From the IMG/VR virus record IMGVR_UViG_3300041964_000017, positions 1 through 43,576 of that record: DNA of 43,576 bases; one strand, 5' to 3'. The stretch comes from a virus. The number at the start of each line of letters is the position of its first letter. Position 1 is the first letter of the stretch. The notes under the pieces are model-generated. The model worked only from the letters and a program-made list of their open reading frames with translations. It did no database searches and was not told the origin of the DNA. The translations under genes and the position numbers were made by a program. Shown one piece after another: positions 15,023 through 21,940 of this stretch.

Positions 15023-15855
15023 GCTGCAATGTCCTGTTCTGCGATGTGGCAGAGGAAGTCGCACGCCGGCGCGATTGGGTTCAGCGTCGGCCAGTCGGCA
15101 GGGATTTCGTCGATGAAGATGCGCTCGTCATTGATACGAGCGAGGCGCGCCCCAAGCTCCCGCGACAGGGCCACCATGCGGGCAAACTCGGCGGGGAAGT
15201 GTAGCCGGATCGCCGCCCAATAGTTCGGGCTGGTCGCCTTCGGGCAGGGAATGCAATTGTTGTTCTGAAAGCCCAGGCCATACATGGCCGGAAGCTCTAG
15301 GCCTGCGCCTTGCACCATAGCGAGGCAGGCTTCCTTGTTCAGCCCCTTCTCAATGAGAGGAAAGCGTACAGTCAGAGCAGGGTTGTTCAGCAGGAACAGT
15401 TTCGCACGATCTGCTTCGTCCGCTGTGTAGCCGAAGACATGAATATCGCCCGGCCTCTGGAAAGCGATGCGCGGAGCCTTCTTTAGTGCCCCGGTGCAGG
15501 GGGCACCCGCAATCCCCGCGATGTAGCGGCGGTCCTCCCACACATGCCAGGTGTCGAGATATTCGGTGCTCGATAGCCGCTGGATCGGCGCGTTGAACCA
15601 GCGCACGCAATCGGCCATGAATCTCTCATTGTCCGGGTGCTCGGAATTGGTCTCACAATAGGCGAGAATGGCGTGCGGGCATTCGCGCAGGGTGAGCTTA
15701 GCAGCCACGGCGCTGGCGGCGCCGCACGAGAACCAGCAGAGCGTGCGGCCCGCGTTAGCGGCAGCGGGCTTTGCTGGAGACGCGCTTGCGGCTCCACCCG
15801 TAGGGCCGCAGAGCGGCGGCACCTGTGCCGCAACGCCGTGTCTCAAGCCGCTCAT
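15019..15855 (-). CDS. PP-loop ATPase, PAPS-reductase-like family
   Basis: 278 residues from the ATG overlapping the previous stop. The PP-loop-like nucleotide motif is FSCGAASAVAAKL (Ser43 to Ser48 region), followed by NSEHPDNERF and DCVRWF. A Cys pair is in NNNCIPCPKA, and the C-terminus contains CDFLCH. This is the adenine-nucleotide alpha-hydrolase-like architecture of PAPS reductases and related sulfur-transfer or nucleotide-activating enzymes, common in phage early regions. A role in base modification or sulfur chemistry is possible, but no DndA, DndE or other modification partner lies nearby. Substrate unknown. Confidence 0.75.
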   Translation of the reverse strand: MSGLRHGVAAQVPPLCGPTGGAASASPAKPAAANAGRTLCWFSCGAASAVAAKLTLRECPHAILAYCETNSEHPDNERFMADCVRWFNAPIQRLSSTEYLDTWHVWEDRRYIAGIAGAPCTGALKKAPRIAFQRPGDIHVFGYTADEADRAKLFLLNNPALTVRFPLIEKGLNKEACLAMVQGAGLELPAMYGLGFQNNNCIPCPKATSPNYWAAIRLHFPAEFARMVALSRELGARLARINDERIFIDEIPADWPTLNPIAPACDFLCHIAEQDIAA

Positions 15856-16145
15856 TTGGTGCGCTCCAGATAGGCGCGGACGGCGAGCGCCAGCGGCTTC
15901 AACTGCTCCCATCCGTCGATGAAGGATGACAGGCCAGCGGGGCTGTGCATGCCGCGGGTCGCGAGCCAGTAATCCACACCGGCAATTTCGACGTGGAGGT
16001 GTTCAGGGTGATCCCACCATTCCTCGCACGGTTCTTTCGCTACCCTTTCGAGCGTCGGATCGGCTGCTAATAGCCACGCCCGCTGATCGGCCGTCAGCCC
16101 CCGCGCCACCTCGGCCACCTTTGAGGGGTCCAGTGGATTAGACAT
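15852..16145 (-). CDS. Hypothetical protein
   Basis: 97 residues from the ATG at 16145; the longer frame is a shadow of the upstream gene. It begins MSNPLDPSKVAEVARGLTAD, then a Trp/His-rich segment (CEEWWDHPEHLHVEIAGVDYWLATRG), and ends in a helix. No metal pairs beyond a single Cys. Overlaps at both ends place it in the leftward operon. Family not recognised. Confidence 0.55.
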   Translation of the reverse strand: MSNPLDPSKVAEVARGLTADQRAWLLAADPTLERVAKEPCEEWWDHPEHLHVEIAGVDYWLATRGMHSPAGLSSFIDGWEQLKPLALAVRAYLERTK

Positions 16146-16345
16146 CACGCCGCCCTCGCCATCTGCCGCTTCACGGTGATGACCCGCGCTACCAATGCGG
16201 TGTTCTCTATCGTCGGGCCGATCTCGCTGCTGCGGTCGAGGGAGATGATCAGCCGATGCTTGCTGCCGGCGCAGTGATTCCATTGAGGCCGGGGCCGCAC
16301 GTCGCGGACCAGGTGAGGGCGGTTGGCGATGGTGGGGGAGATCAT
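16145..16345 (-). CDS. Small basic hypothetical protein
   Basis: 66 residues from the ATG at 16345, overlapping the NinB gene stop (TGATG). Basic and beta-rich (HRLIISLDRSSEIGP, ALVARVITVKRQM). It may bind nucleic acid. No family recognised. Confidence 0.5.
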   Translation of the reverse strand: MISPTIANRPHLVRDVRPRPQWNHCAGSKHRLIISLDRSSEIGPTIENTALVARVITVKRQMARAA

Positions 16346-16818
16346 CACGCGGCTTCCCTTTCCGGCTTGGCGCGATAGCGCGCTTGATATGCGGCTAGGC
16401 TGGGATCGGGGGCGGTCAGTGCCACCCCATGCTCCCGGCACTCGGCTTGAACAGCGTCGTGGAAGCGCACCATCTGGCGCACCTTCATGTCGCTGGTGAC
16501 GGGGATAAAGCGCATCGCCTCCAGCTTCTCAGGATACGACAAGCCCTTCAGGTGCCGATCGTAGAAGGCGCGGAACTCATCGCTGTCCTCGCGCAGGATC
16601 GGCACGCCGTGATGTAGCTTCCAGCGCCGCTGGACTTCGTCGGCTGTTTCGCCGATCTGCTGACCGGCTTCGGCAGCCCACAGCCACATGAGCTTGTTCT
16701 GCTCGGTGGTGCGGTCGCGCCCGTCGATTGCTGAGACGGTCTGAGGTAAGTTGCGGGAGCGGAGGAAGGTGATCCACAGCTCCATTTCAGCTGGCGTGCT
16801 AAGGATGCGCTCAGCCAC
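16345..16818 (-). CDS. ninB: NinB-like recombination protein (lambda Orf family)
   Basis: 157 residues from the GTG at 16818, with GGGAGG six bases upstream. It has the NinB/Orf features: DGRDRTTEQNKLMWLWAAEA near the N-terminus, then RRWKLHHGVPIL, FYDRHLKGLSYPEKLEAMRF and VTSDMKVRQMVRFHDAVQAE. Lambda Orf is a recombination mediator that loads an annealase on SSB-coated DNA. Here it lies in one operon with SSB and a RAD52-like annealase, which fits that role well. Confidence 0.85.
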   Translation of the reverse strand: MAERILSTPAEMELWITFLRSRNLPQTVSAIDGRDRTTEQNKLMWLWAAEAGQQIGETADEVQRRWKLHHGVPILREDSDEFRAFYDRHLKGLSYPEKLEAMRFIPVTSDMKVRQMVRFHDAVQAECREHGVALTAPDPSLAAYQARYRAKPEREAA

Positions 16819-17173
16819 GTTCTGCCTCCCATAGGTGGCGGTGAGGGCTGGCAGCGGCGTAGGCTCTCCACGCGCTGTCCAGATTGACGCCCCAGGTGCG
16901 CTGCCATGTTGCGGCGCCATGCTGGTGATAGAGCCGGTGAGCTTCAGAGCAGCCGGGGACCGCTTTGTAATCCGCGACCTTGAGGCCCATTCCCTTGCCG
17001 CCCGCACCATCGACGTGCATGGCTTCCATCTTGCCTTCGCAGGCGTGGCCGAAGTGACCCTCCAGGATGCACGGGCGCCCGCGCAGCCACTTGAGGTGGC
17101 TTGGGAATGAACGCTCGGCAGCAGCCCTGTGGCTGTTGCGCTGGCGCGGGCGGAAGGCGGTTCTGCTGAGCAT
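16811..17173 (-). CDS. YbcO/DUF968-like HNH-type nuclease
   Basis: 120 residues from the ATG at 17173; a TTG at 17182 overlapping the SSB stop is the alternative. Core: RPCILEGHFGHACEGKMEAM, HVDGAGGKGMGLKVADYKAVPG, CSEAHRLYHQHG. This is the Cys/His plus GKGMGLK pattern of the phage YbcO/DUF968 group, structure-specific nucleases found next to ninB and rusA. It probably acts in recombination intermediates. One Cys of the usual CxxC pairs is replaced, so metal binding may differ. Confidence 0.65.
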   Translation of the reverse strand: MLSRTAFRPRQRNSHRAAAERSFPSHLKWLRGRPCILEGHFGHACEGKMEAMHVDGAGGKGMGLKVADYKAVPGCSEAHRLYHQHGAATWQRTWGVNLDSAWRAYAAASPHRHLWEAERG

Positions 17174-17178
17174 GGTGA

Positions 17179-17589
17179 TCAATAGGGCACGGCGTCATCG
17201 AACGACGGCGCGGACTGTCGCTGCGCTTGCGGAGCTGATCCGCCCTCCCGGCTGTCCAGCATCGTGAGGGAGCCGCGGAACCGCTGCAGCACCACTTCCG
17301 TGATCTTCTGCTTGGCGCCGTTAGAGTCATCATATTCCCGGCTCTGAAGTGCGCCCTCCAGATAGACCTTGGCGCCCTTCTTCAGGTAGCGCTCGGCAAC
17401 CTCCGCGATCTTCTCGTCATAGATCACCACGTTGTGCCATTCGGTGCGCTCCTGGCGCTGACCGTCCTTGGTCCAGCTTTCGGAGGTGGCGAGGCTGAAC
17501 TTCACCACCTTGCCGCCGTTGGCGAACGATCGCGCTTCGGGGTCACGGCCAAGATTGCCGACCAAAATGACTTTGTTCACGCTTCCCAA
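17179..17589 (-). CDS. ssb: Single-stranded DNA-binding protein
   Basis: 136 residues from the TTG at 17589, which has AGGAGAG six bases upstream and gives the typical MGSVNKVILVGNLGRDPEAR start; a GTG at 17580 is the alternative. The OB-fold core is complete (FSLATSESWTKDGQRQERTE, WHNVVIYDEKIAEVAERYLK, GAKVYLEGALQSREY), and the C-terminal tail ends SFDDAVPY, close to the DDIPF tip that recruits partner proteins. It coats single-stranded DNA for replication and for the annealase in the same operon. Confidence 0.93.
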   Translation of the reverse strand: MGSVNKVILVGNLGRDPEARSFANGGKVVKFSLATSESWTKDGQRQERTEWHNVVIYDEKIAEVAERYLKKGAKVYLEGALQSREYDDSNGAKQKITEVVLQRFRGSLTMLDSREGGSAPQAQRQSAPSFDDAVPY

Positions 17590-17599
17590 TGTTTCTCTC

Positions 17600-18247
17600 C
17601 TATCCGGCGGTAAGTGTGGAGACGGCGGTGATCGCGGCTTTGCGCTGGTTCCACGCGTCGGTGATCTGATCGGCGCGGGCGCTTGCGAGGGCGACCTGCT
17701 TGTTTCGCAACAGCCACTCATTCAGAGATTGGACCGTTTGGCACGCCTCGATGCCTTCCAGCATAATGCGGTCGCTCTCGGCTAATTCGGGCTCCGCCAC
17801 GCCGACGTTCGCCCTGCTTTTGTCGTACAGCGCGAGCCCGAAGGCGTTGCCGAAGGTGCGGGCGGCGCGTTTCAGCGCATCGGTGGCAGCCTCTTTCGTC
17901 GCGCCCTCAACAGCATCGCCAATCAACTTCGCGAAGCCGGAGCCGAACCCGACATCCTGGCGCGTTACCTCGCCCACCTTGAGGGTGCAGATGCAGGTGT
18001 AGGCGGCTTGCCACTGCATCTCAGGGGCCCTGCCCTGCTTGATAACCTCAACATGGTCGAGGGCATCCCGCGACAGCTCAATGGTGTATGACCAGCCGTC
18101 GAAGCCAAAGACGCGGTTCATCTCATTGATGACGTGCCAGCCCTCCAGATAGTCACCCTTGGGGCCGAAAGAGCCTGAAGGCTTCTTGACGTGTGCCGGA
18201 TCAAGCGGGGCAACGAGCGCAGCCACCTGCTGTTCGGTGAAGCTCAT
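17600..18247 (-). CDS. RAD52-family single-strand annealing protein
   Basis: 215 residues from the ATG at 18247, overlapping the previous stop (ATGA). The RAD52/22 core is clear: LVAPLDPAHVKKPSGSFGPK then YLEGWHVINEMNRVFGFDGWS and YTCICTLKVGEVTRQDVGFGSG, ending in EGATKEAATDALKRAARTFGNAFGLALYD. It should anneal complementary single strands during phage recombination, together with SSB and NinB downstream. The C-terminal 60 residues are helical and may contact SSB. Confidence 0.85.
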   Translation of the reverse strand: MSFTEQQVAALVAPLDPAHVKKPSGSFGPKGDYLEGWHVINEMNRVFGFDGWSYTIELSRDALDHVEVIKQGRAPEMQWQAAYTCICTLKVGEVTRQDVGFGSGFAKLIGDAVEGATKEAATDALKRAARTFGNAFGLALYDKSRANVGVAEPELAESDRIMLEGIEACQTVQSLNEWLLRNKQVALASARADQITDAWNQRKAAITAVSTLTAG

Positions 18248-18963
18248 ACCGCGATCCTCACTTCCTGATATTCGACGCCAGGGACGTTCCGCAGGGAGCG
18301 GCGCGCATCGCCGTCCACCTGCTCCTGGAGCCACGCAGCAAGGTCATCGGGGCGGATGCGGGCGTAGTGGTTGAGTGCGGCGCGACGATCGACAATCTCA
18401 GCTACCCAGCGGGTCCGCAGCGTTGTCGCGCGCTCACCGCCCTTGGCCTGAACCTTCTGCTTTTCAGCCTTGGCAGCGGCCTTGTTCGCCTCATCTGCAA
18501 TCAGGTGGAGCGAACGCACCGTGGTCTGGCTGGCGAGGTCATCGCCCCGCGCTTGCTCGGCAGCTTGGCGGGCGGCTTCTGCCTTCTGGCGTGCCTCCTC
18601 TTGTGCGGCCTCAACCGCCCGCCTGCGCTCGGCCTCCTGGACTTCCAGAAAGGGGGCCAGGGCGCGTTTGCATGTTTGTGCCGCAAGGTCCGCTTTGCTC
18701 AGCAACGGCTTCCATCGGGCCTGTATGGCCGCCCCTGCATCGTCGTGGGGCTTCTTCTCGACCTTGCGCTGTTCGTCGGCGTCGTTCGATGCCTTGCGCA
18801 GCCGGTTCAGCAGGGCCGAAACCGCATCCGCTTGCGCTTGATTGGCGATCGGCTCCCCGTCGAGGAAGTTGGTGGCCTCCTCAAACAGGTCGTCGATATG
18901 CAAGGCGAACGCCTTGTGCGGGTCTGCCGGGGCATTGCTGCCAAAGGTGGCGACGGCGTTCAT
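18244..18963 (-). CDS. Coiled-coil protein upstream of annealase
   Basis: 239 residues from the ATG at 18963. Long helices dominate, with strong coiled-coil composition at about 95-175 (EVQEAERRRAVEAAQEEARQ, KAEAARQAAEQARGDD). The C-terminal domain (TTLRTRWVAEIVDRRAALNHYARIRPDDLAAWL...) is globular. Proteins of this build often accompany phage annealases. A role in recombination or nuclease control is plausible from position only. Confidence 0.6.
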   Translation of the reverse strand: MNAVATFGSNAPADPHKAFALHIDDLFEEATNFLDGEPIANQAQADAVSALLNRLRKASNDADEQRKVEKKPHDDAGAAIQARWKPLLSKADLAAQTCKRALAPFLEVQEAERRRAVEAAQEEARQKAEAARQAAEQARGDDLASQTTVRSLHLIADEANKAAAKAEKQKVQAKGGERATTLRTRWVAEIVDRRAALNHYARIRPDDLAAWLQEQVDGDARRSLRNVPGVEYQEVRIAV

Positions 18964-19169
18964 CACGCGGCCTTCGCGCTGAGCTTGGCGACCGCATCGT
19001 GGATTGCTTCCTCGATGGTGGCGCCGCGCCCCATGCCATTTACAGCCATGGTGACGCCGCGGGGCCATGCGTGGAACACGTTGCCTGGCGACAGGTCGGT
19101 GGGCTCGACATAGACGACGCGAGCAATGCCGTGGCGCTTCATCAGGTCGGATGCGCTGGGCGTGTTCAT
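18963..19169 (-). CDS. Small hypothetical protein
   Basis: 68 residues from the ATG at 19169. Contains ARVVYVEPTDLSPGNVFHAW and MAVNGMGRGATIEEAIHDAV, suggesting a strand-strand-helix fold. It overlaps the next gene by one base (TGATG). Family not recognised. Confidence 0.55.
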   Translation of the reverse strand: MNTPSASDLMKRHGIARVVYVEPTDLSPGNVFHAWPRGVTMAVNGMGRGATIEEAIHDAVAKLSAKAA

Positions 19170-19339
19170 CGCGCGGCTCCTTTTCCAAAGTTGTCGGACA
19201 GCTTGGCCACCTTCACCCGGATGCGGGGGAGGGGCTGGATGGTGCGGGCGCGATCGACCTTGCAGCCGAACTTGCCGAGGGGGCGCTGGGCAGACTCTTC
19301 CCCGATCTCCAGGGCTGTGATGGTGCGTGCGCTGGTCAC
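19166..19339 (-). CDS. Small basic hypothetical protein
   Basis: 57 residues from the GTG at 19339, overlapping the stop of the micro-protein upstream (GTGA) and the ATG of the next gene. Beta-rich and basic (TSARTITALEIGEESAQRPL, CKVDRARTIQPLPRIRVKVA). No family recognised. Confidence 0.5.
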   Translation of the reverse strand: MTSARTITALEIGEESAQRPLGKFGCKVDRARTIQPLPRIRVKVAKLSDNFGKGAAR

Positions 19340-19422
19340 TGGACGCACTCCGTGATGATCTTGAGAACCGGCAGCCCGTAGAAGGGCGCACCTAGGATGA
19401 GGGCTTGGAAGAGGAGCTTCAT
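19336..19422 (-). CDS. 28-residue hydrophobic micro-protein
   Basis: MKLLFQALILGAPFYGLPVL and onward. Its ATG overlaps the stop of the alanine-repeat gene upstream (ATGA), and its own TGA overlaps the next GTG. One short hydrophobic segment could insert in a membrane. Two-sided coupling is the main support. Confidence 0.45.
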   Translation of the reverse strand: MKLLFQALILGAPFYGLPVLKIITECVQ

Positions 19423-20258
19423 GCCGCAATCCTTTCGGGTAGAGCGGGAAGCGCCAGCGGCTCGGGCTCGGGGTCACTCAGCCAGGCTATGAGCTGGTCG
19501 AACTGCCACTGTTCTTCGGCGCCCCCAGCGGCGGCCCTAGCGGCGGCCCTAGCGGCGTCCCCAGCGGCGGCCCTAGCGGCGGCCCTAGCGGCGTCCCTAG
19601 CGGCGGCCCTAGCGGCGGCCCAAGCGGCGTCCCAAGCGGCGGCCCTAGCGGCGTCCCTAGCGGCGTCCCTAGCGGCGGCCCTAGCGGCGTCCCTAGCGGC
19701 GTCCCTAGCGGCGGCCCTAGCGGCGGCCCAAGCGGCGTCCCAAGCGGCGGCCCTAGCGGCGGCCCAAGCGGCGTCCCCAGCGGCGGCCCAAGCGGCGGCC
19801 CTAGCGGCGGCCCAAGCGGCGGCCCTAGCGGCGTCCCTAGCGGCGTCCCCAGCGGCGGCCCAAGCGGCGGCCCTAGCGGCGGCCCAAGCGGCGGCCCTAG
19901 CGGCGTCCCTAGCGGCGGCGTCGCTCCTGCCATCCGCGAAGTCATGGGCCGCTTGAATGGCCGCACGAACTCGCATGTCTTCCGGCCGCTCGCGCTCATA
20001 AATGTGCAGCACGCGGGCGGCACAATCGGCCATCCAGTGGCGTAGGCGGCGTTCTAGCCCTTTGTCGTTGAGCGATGCGGCAGAGGCTGCCCACACGACA
20101 TCTTCAAAGGTGCAACCGGCCTCCCGCGCCTCGGCGGCGGTGAAGCAGTGGCCCTTGTCGGCATTGAACTTGCGCAGCGCAGCGCGGACACGACGCCCGC
20201 TTTCTGCGCATGGGGACAGCTTGTTCAGCTGGGCCATCGTGATGCAGGGAGCGCTCAT
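19419..20258 (-). CDS. Alanine-repeat protein, copy 1 (32 tetrapeptide units)
   Basis: 279 residues: a 116-residue N-terminal domain, 32 four-residue units of the form [R/W/G][A/D]AA, and a 35-residue C-terminal part (GGAEEQWQFDQLIAWLSDPE...). The N-terminal domain contains AALRKFNADKGHCFTAAEAR and HWMADCAARVLHIYERERPE. Its combination with the Ala-rich helical run recalls the Imm5-type putative immunity proteins, though I hold that loosely. Each unit is 12 bp (NGG GMC GCC GCT), varying only at N and M. It is nearly identical to the next gene upstream except for unit number. Function unknown. Confidence 0.65.
   Translation of the reverse strand: MSAPCITMAQLNKLSPCAESGRRVRAALRKFNADKGHCFTAAEAREAGCTFEDVVWAASAASLNDKGLERRLRHWMADCAARVLHIYERERPEDMRVRAAIQAAHDFADGRSDAAARDAARAAAWAAARAAAWAAAGDAARDAARAAAWAAARAAAWAAAGDAAWAAARAAAWDAAWAAARAAARDAARDAARAAARDAARDAARAAAWDAAWAAARAAARDAARAAARAAAGDAARAAARAAAGGAEEQWQFDQLIAWLSDPEPEPLALPALPERIAA
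19527..19910 (-). repeat. 12-bp coding minisatellite, 32 units
   Basis: Read on the minus strand, each unit is NGG-GMC-GCC-GCT (N = A, T or G; M = C or A) and encodes Arg, Trp or Gly, then Ala or Asp, then Ala-Ala. There are no frame breaks over 384 bases. All six frames stay open across it, so the long overlapping ORFs on both strands are artefacts of the repeat. Confidence 0.85.
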
Positions 20259-20926
20259 GCTGCAATCCTTTCGGGTAGAGCGGGAAGCGCCAGCGGCTCG
20301 GGCTCGGGGTCACTCAGCCAGGCTATGAGCTGGTCGAACTGCCACTGTTCTTCGGCGCCCCCAGCGGCGGCCCTAGCGGCGGCCCTAGCGGCGTCCCCAG
20401 CGGCGTCCCTAGCGGCGGCCCTAGCGGCGGCCCAAGCGGCGTCCCAAGCGGCGGCCCTAGCGGCGGCCCAAGCGGCGTCCCCAGCGGCGGCCCAAGCGGC
20501 GGCCCTAGCGGCGGCCCAAGCGGCGGCCCTAGCGGCGTCCCTAGCGGCGTCCCCAGCGGCGGCCCAAGCGGCGGCCCTAGCGGCGGCGTCGCTCCTGCCA
20601 TCCGCGAAGTCATGGGCCGCTTGAATGGCCGCACGAACTCGCATGTCTTCCGGCCGCTCGCGCTCATAAATGTGCAGCACGCGGGCGGCACAATCGGCCA
20701 TCCAGTGGCGTAGGCGGCGTTCTAGCCCTTTGTCGTTGAGCGATGCGGCAGAGGCTGCCCACACGACATCTTCAAAGGTGCAACCGGCCTCCCGCGCCTC
20801 GGCGGCGGTGAAGCAGTGGCCCTTGTCGGCATTGAACTTGCGCAGCGCAGCGCGGACACGACGCCCGCTTTCTGCGCATGGGGACAGCTTGTTCAGCTGG
20901 GCGATCGTGATGCAGGGAGCGCTCAT
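20255..20926 (-). CDS. Alanine-repeat protein, copy 2 (18 tetrapeptide units)
   Basis: 223 residues from the ATG at 20926 (overlapping the previous stop, ATGA). Domain plan as in copy 1: 116 N-terminal residues, here with 18 repeat units, then the same 35 C-terminal residues. In the N-terminal domain I see a single amino-acid difference from copy 1 (Ile8 for Met8, one base). The length difference of 56 residues equals exactly 14 units. The pair therefore arose by a very recent tandem duplication followed or accompanied by repeat-number change. Confidence 0.65.
   Translation of the reverse strand: MSAPCITIAQLNKLSPCAESGRRVRAALRKFNADKGHCFTAAEAREAGCTFEDVVWAASAASLNDKGLERRLRHWMADCAARVLHIYERERPEDMRVRAAIQAAHDFADGRSDAAARAAAWAAAGDAARDAARAAAWAAARAAAWAAAGDAAWAAARAAAWDAAWAAARAAARDAAGDAARAAARAAAGGAEEQWQFDQLIAWLSDPEPEPLALPALPERIAA
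20363..20578 (-). repeat. 12-bp coding minisatellite, 18 units
   Basis: Same unit and same two variable positions as the 32-unit array in the neighbouring gene; 216 bases, in frame throughout. Runs of units are shared in order between the two arrays, so one derives from the other by loss or gain of blocks. Confidence 0.85.
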
Positions 20927-21117
20927 GCTGCAATCCTTTCGGGCACGATGTCGGTGACGCCCCAGCCGAAGCAGGTGTCGCACCGCACCTCACGGGCAGA
21001 GGGGTCGTTCCACTCGCCAAGGATGACCGTGCCGACCCCATCGCAGTCGAAGCACGGCTCGGTGTCGCCATCGCTGCGCTCGGTAAGGGGCAGGGTGGTG
21101 GAGAGGGGGCGGTTCAT
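20923..21117 (-). CDS. Small zinc-finger protein (half DnaJ-type)
   Basis: 64 residues. Two CxxC pairs with Gly spacing: CFDCDGVGTV (about 22-31) and CDTCFGWGVT (about 46-55). This is the CxxCxGxG pattern of a single DnaJ-type zinc module. Small proteins of this kind are frequent in phage early operons; partner unknown. The stop overlaps the ATG of the alanine-repeat copy 2. Confidence 0.6.
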   Translation of the reverse strand: MNRPLSTTLPLTERSDGDTEPCFDCDGVGTVILGEWNDPSAREVRCDTCFGWGVTDIVPERIAA

Positions 21118-21120
21118 CGC

Positions 21121-21339
21121 TCAGGCCGCCATCAGCCAGCGCGTGACGCGCAGGGCAGCCCAATCGGTCACGCTCGGCTCATCGTAGGACATGCCGCAAT
21201 CCATTGCGGCGTCGAGCAGGCGGCTCTCCGTGCGGGCGGGATTGTAGTCGCGGGTCCAGCTCGCCTCATCGGCCATTTCGCAGCGCAGATGCGCGTCGTA
21301 GGCGGTGGAGAGGGTTTCGAGCTTGAAGAGGCTGGTCAT
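21121..21339 (-). CDS. First gene of the leftward operon, hypothetical
   Basis: 72 residues from the ATG at 21339, with GGAG nine bases upstream. The longer start at 21387 would lie within the operator and promoter region, so I reject it. Helical, acidic (MTSLFKLETLSTAYDAHLRC, DYNPARTESRLLDAAMDCGM). As the promoter-proximal gene it is made first after induction. Family not recognised. Confidence 0.6.
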   Translation of the reverse strand: MTSLFKLETLSTAYDAHLRCEMADEASWTRDYNPARTESRLLDAAMDCGMSYDEPSVTDWAALRVTRWLMAA

Positions 21340-21369
21340 CGGTCCGGCTCCGCGTTGTTCGCTGGAGCC

Positions 21370-21425
21370 AATGTGCATGACATTCACATATTGGTCAACA
21401 GAAAAGTGTGAACCTCATGCACAAT
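21370..21425 (-). promoter_or_regulatory. Leftward early promoter with two repressor operators
   Basis: Operator A on the minus strand is GTGAATGTCATGCACATT (21387-21370); operator B on the plus strand is GTGAACCTCATGCACAAT (21408-21425). Both fit GTGAAYNTCATGCACAWT, an imperfect dyad GTGNAY-N3-ATGCAC. Between them, on the minus strand, TTGACC (21398-21393) is a good -35. Operator A then covers the -10 region, for which I see only a weak CACATT. Binding at A would occlude the promoter. A third copy lies at 22924-22941, beside cro. Confidence 0.6.
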
Positions 21426-21682
21426 CTTTAGCGCACGGGCGACGCTACATGATTCAGCATGTGTAGGAAATGCCCTGTTATCCTCCTAGAATGGGCATCT
21501 GCGCCTTGCGATCTCCGGCTGAAACGACTAAGCGACAAGGGCGGTTGGCACCTGGCGATAAGAGCCCCTGGGCTCTTCCATTTGGATAGCTGGGAGTGCG
21601 GCCGCAACAGTTTCCCGGTTGCCCGGAGCGCGTCTCTAGCGTGTTGAGGTTTCGGCCTCGCCGGGCGTCCGGGAACACTCCA
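21426..21682. other. Gap between leftward promoter and toxin gene
   Basis: No supported gene. A hairpin with 8-bp arms AAGAGCCC/GGGCTCTT lies at 21560-21577, followed by CCATTT. It could end the leftward toxin-antitoxin transcript, but the T-run is poor. A 62-codon plus-strand ORF here has no ribosome site and looks non-coding. Confidence 0.4.
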
Positions 21683-21940
21683 TCACTGAAGCTGTATCGC
21701 TTCAATGGAAACTACGCGCTCCCACCCATCGACAGTGTAGAACACTCTCAGGCGCGGCCGCTTGGTAAGGCGCGGCGTCTCATATGCTCGATAGTCGAGG
21801 AAGTCGTGGGCAATGCCAACGGGTGAGCCGATGGAGTAGGGATCACGCTCCAGGGCTTCGTGGATCAAAGCCAACTCTTCGCAGGCAAGCGGATTGTTAC
21901 AGATGCCGCTCAAGTAGGCTTGCTCTGAAAGCTCGCTCAC
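21683..21940 (-). CDS. Putative toxin of Panacea-type toxin-antitoxin pair
   Basis: 85 residues from the GTG at 21940 (a GTG at 21946 is also possible), overlapping the antitoxin gene end by 44 bases. The C-terminal RPRLRVFYTVDGWERVVSIE plus AI resembles the last strands of ParE/RelE-like toxins; the N-terminal part is helical (ACEELALIHEALERDPY). Position downstream of and overlapping a Panacea-domain gene is the standard order. The toxin fold is tentative, since Panacea antitoxins pair with many unrelated toxins. The target cannot be stated. Confidence 0.5.
   Translation of the reverse strand: MSELSEQAYLSGICNNPLACEELALIHEALERDPYSIGSPVGIAHDFLDYRAYETPRLTKRPRLRVFYTVDGWERVVSIEAIQLQ

Noticed and set aside
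14682-15029. 115-codon minus-strand ORF
   Set aside because: Most of it is an Arg-rich shadow of the 84-residue gene. Only its last 29 codons, from the GTG at 14771, are supported.
19405-19956. Long plus-strand and alternate minus-frame ORFs (Leu/Ala/Ser- or Gly/Pro/Leu-repeat proteins) across the repeat arrays
   Set aside because: The 12-bp unit has no stop in any frame, so all frames are open. Only the frame with flanking non-repeat coding sequence and gene overlaps is real.
19527-20578. CRISPR-like array
   Set aside because: Units are contiguous 12-bp coding repeats without unique spacers.
21459-21647. 62-codon plus-strand ORF near the operators
   Set aside because: No ribosome site, unnatural composition, not coupled to any gene.
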